Shown here: piece by piece, positions 62,837-64,000 of the stretch
Numbering within the stretch: the stretch's first letter is position 1
Layout: every line of letters begins with the position of its first letter
Assembly: GCA_028824715.1 (NCBI GenBank)
Contig: JAPPCV010000021.1
Coordinates: 1 to 64,000, forward strand
DNA length: 64,000 nucleotides
Direction: 5' to 3'
DNA from: Boseongicola sp.
GTDB lineage: Bacteria > Pseudomonadota > Alphaproteobacteria > Rhodobacterales > Rhodobacteraceae
Notes under the pieces: model-generated
Told to the model about the DNA's origin: nothing
The model's database searches: none
The model's input: the letters and a program-made list of their open reading frames with translations, nothing else
Made by a program: the position numbers and the translations under genes

Positions 62837-63850
62837 TTAGCCTCCCATTTCGTCGACATGCACCGGTCGACCTGCATGGCTGGCCGATTCTCGTGTCGCG
62901 GCCCAAAGCCGGGCGAATTCTACATTTCGTGAGATGGGCGACGGATTTTCGATGCGCCCGGATCTGACATCCGTGAAGAGGTCGATCAGTTCCCGTTCTT
63001 CACCGTACGGGACTTCCTCGACCGGGCTGCATGCGTCGCGACGAACAGTTGATGGGCGTTTTCCCCAAGGGTCGACAGTCACGACTGCCCGTTCGCAGAA
63101 CATCGTGACTTCCCCAAGGCAGGGAGGGGCCGTATCGCCGCATGCGCATAGCGCCAGGAGCGCCCCGTTTCGCATGCGGCCGGACAGGGAGGCGGTAACT
63201 TCGACGCCCGGCTTGACTTCTGAGAGGACCGCCGAAACGCTCTCAACTCCGCACCCAGCCAGGTCGACGATGGCGTTCAGCGCATGGCTCCCGCTATCCA
63301 GAAGGAAGCCACCTCCCGAGATGCCGGGTTCTTGTTTCCAATGCCCGGCGTAAGTTCCGGCCCAATTTTCAGAGACATGTCCAGAAATGGCGAGGAGTCT
63401 GCCAAACTTTCCAGCACGGACCGCGTCCGACGTCGCGCGTAGCTTTGGGGACAGCGATCCGTTGAAGGCAACAATCAGGACGCGGTCGGTGTCGCGCGCA
63501 GCTGCTTCGATTGCGCGTGCGTCGGCCAAAGAATAGGCCATTGGCTTCTCGACCAAGACATCAAGTCCCGCTCGCAGCGCAGCCTCTGCCTGAAACGCAT
63601 GGCAGTTGTGCGGCGTCGCGATATAGACTGCGTCCAATTGCTCGCGAAATTTCGCAAGCAAGGTGTCAATCGACTCCGCACGTGCGGGACCAGCGGCAAG
63701 TGAGCCCGAGAATCTTTCGAAGTGCGGGGTGCTGGGATCCAGACCCACGATGATCTCGACCTTGCCAGCACTCTCCCACTGAGCCACCCGTTGAGTCGCA
63801 ATATGCCCGCAGCCTATTACTCCAAGCCCCAACTTGTCATTCGTCGTCAC
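62837..63850 (-). CDS. Gfo/Idh/MocA-family oxidoreductase
   Basis: 337 residues. NAD(P) motif GLGVIGCGHIATQRVAQWE, VYIATPHNCHAFQAEAAL, VEKPMAYSLADARAIE (the E-K-P catalytic Lys) and GGGFLLDSGSHALNAIVDL are hallmark blocks. GTG 63850 follows AAAGGAAAAATTA; an ATG at 63919 would add 23 unrelated residues. It is followed directly by the ThuA-like gene, so the two probably oxidise and process the same sugar, in the manner of thuAB. Upstream genes of the operon, if any, are outside the window. Confidence 0.92.
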   Translation of the reverse strand: MTTNDKLGLGVIGCGHIATQRVAQWESAGKVEIIVGLDPSTPHFERFSGSLAAGPARAESIDTLLAKFREQLDAVYIATPHNCHAFQAEAALRAGLDVLVEKPMAYSLADARAIEAAARDTDRVLIVAFNGSLSPKLRATSDAVRAGKFGRLLAISGHVSENWAGTYAGHWKQEPGISGGGFLLDSGSHALNAIVDLAGCGVESVSAVLSEVKPGVEVTASLSGRMRNGALLALCACGDTAPPCLGEVTMFCERAVVTVDPWGKRPSTVRRDACSPVEEVPYGEERELIDLFTDVRSGRIENPSPISRNVEFARLWAATRESASHAGRPVHVDEMGG

Positions 63851-64000
63851 TAATTTTTCCTTTGCTGTTAGGACTTTTGTTCCGTTGATCCGGGTTGATC
63901 TCTTTGAATCGAGCCACAAATTCCTGCACTATCGATTGTCGCCGCCTACTATACACGACCCGAAGCCAGGTCCACGTCAAATCGGGATGACACCGTCTTT

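Noticed and set aside
1-64000. CRISPR arrays, rRNA operons, prophage structural genes
   Set aside because: Scanned for regularly spaced repeats, rRNA-like sequence and phage gene sets; none seen.

Overview
The window looks like chromosome from a GC-rich alphaproteobacterium, most likely Rhodobacterales. Supporting features are the order ntrB-ntrC-ntrY-ntrX followed by trkA-trkH-hfq-hflX, an NtrC without the sigma-54 contact motif (a Rhodobacter trait), the overlapping set ccmI-ruvX-DUF1289, and metF divergent from a MetR-like gene. This is inference from gene content and order; there is no rRNA, tRNA or CRISPR array in the window. Coding density is low for the group: about ten gaps of 300-1300 bp hold no recognisable gene, and several broken genes are present.

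Layout. 1-6.3 kb (minus strand): the start of a giant secreted protein with fibronectin-III-like and Calx-beta-like repeats, preceded by two tandemly duplicated LuxR-type quorum-sensing regulators. The roughly 1 kb duplicated unit includes the control region of the giant gene, and a block with an 18-bp dyad is kept in both copies. 7.6-8.3 kb: an intact Phd-type antitoxin with a frameshifted MazF-like toxin. 8.6-14.6 kb: housekeeping genes (ccmI, ruvX, DUF1289, mutL, yebC, tgt). 14.9-15.5 kb: a higBA toxin-antitoxin pair. 15.7-19.0 kb: a PpiD-like chaperone and trpE. 19.0-21.7 kb: an inserted segment carrying an unrecognised gene and a PIN-domain gene, ending in a second, diverged copy of the last 210 bp of trpE.

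22.5-32.7 kb: a SulP anion transporter with STAS and cyclic-nucleotide-binding-like domains; then a sugar ABC importer operon whose last gene fuses a winged helix-turn-helix to a solute-binding domain, with a divergent dehydrogenase. 32.8-36.4 kb: MetR-like regulator, metF, a YSC84-like lipoprotein and a beta-hydroxyacid dehydrogenase. 36.45-40.19 kb: a complete IS1595-family transposon (inverted repeats, 8-bp target duplication) whose transposase is co-transcribed with a DNA methyltransferase, a candidate restriction endonuclease and two small proteins. It sits 17 bp upstream of a penicillin-acylase-family gene.

42.7-54.5 kb (minus strand): hflX, hfq, trkH, trkA, ntrX, ntrY, ntrC, ntrB, i.e. 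nitrogen sensing, potassium uptake and RNA-based control. 55.4-58.2 kb: ispF, pgpA and pncC/cinA overlapping, then an ammonium transporter. 58.3-64 kb: a PLP enzyme of unknown substrate, an M24 peptidase, and a ThuA / Gfo-Idh pair typical of sugar catabolism. The accessory theme is addiction and defence: three toxin-antitoxin-like loci, one antitoxin relic and a restriction-modification transposon, set between conserved blocks. A roughly 88-bp structured repeat occurs in two intergenic regions. The strongest candidates for undescribed biology are the restriction-modification transposon, the trpE-bounded PIN module, and the duplicated LuxR/adhesin control region.
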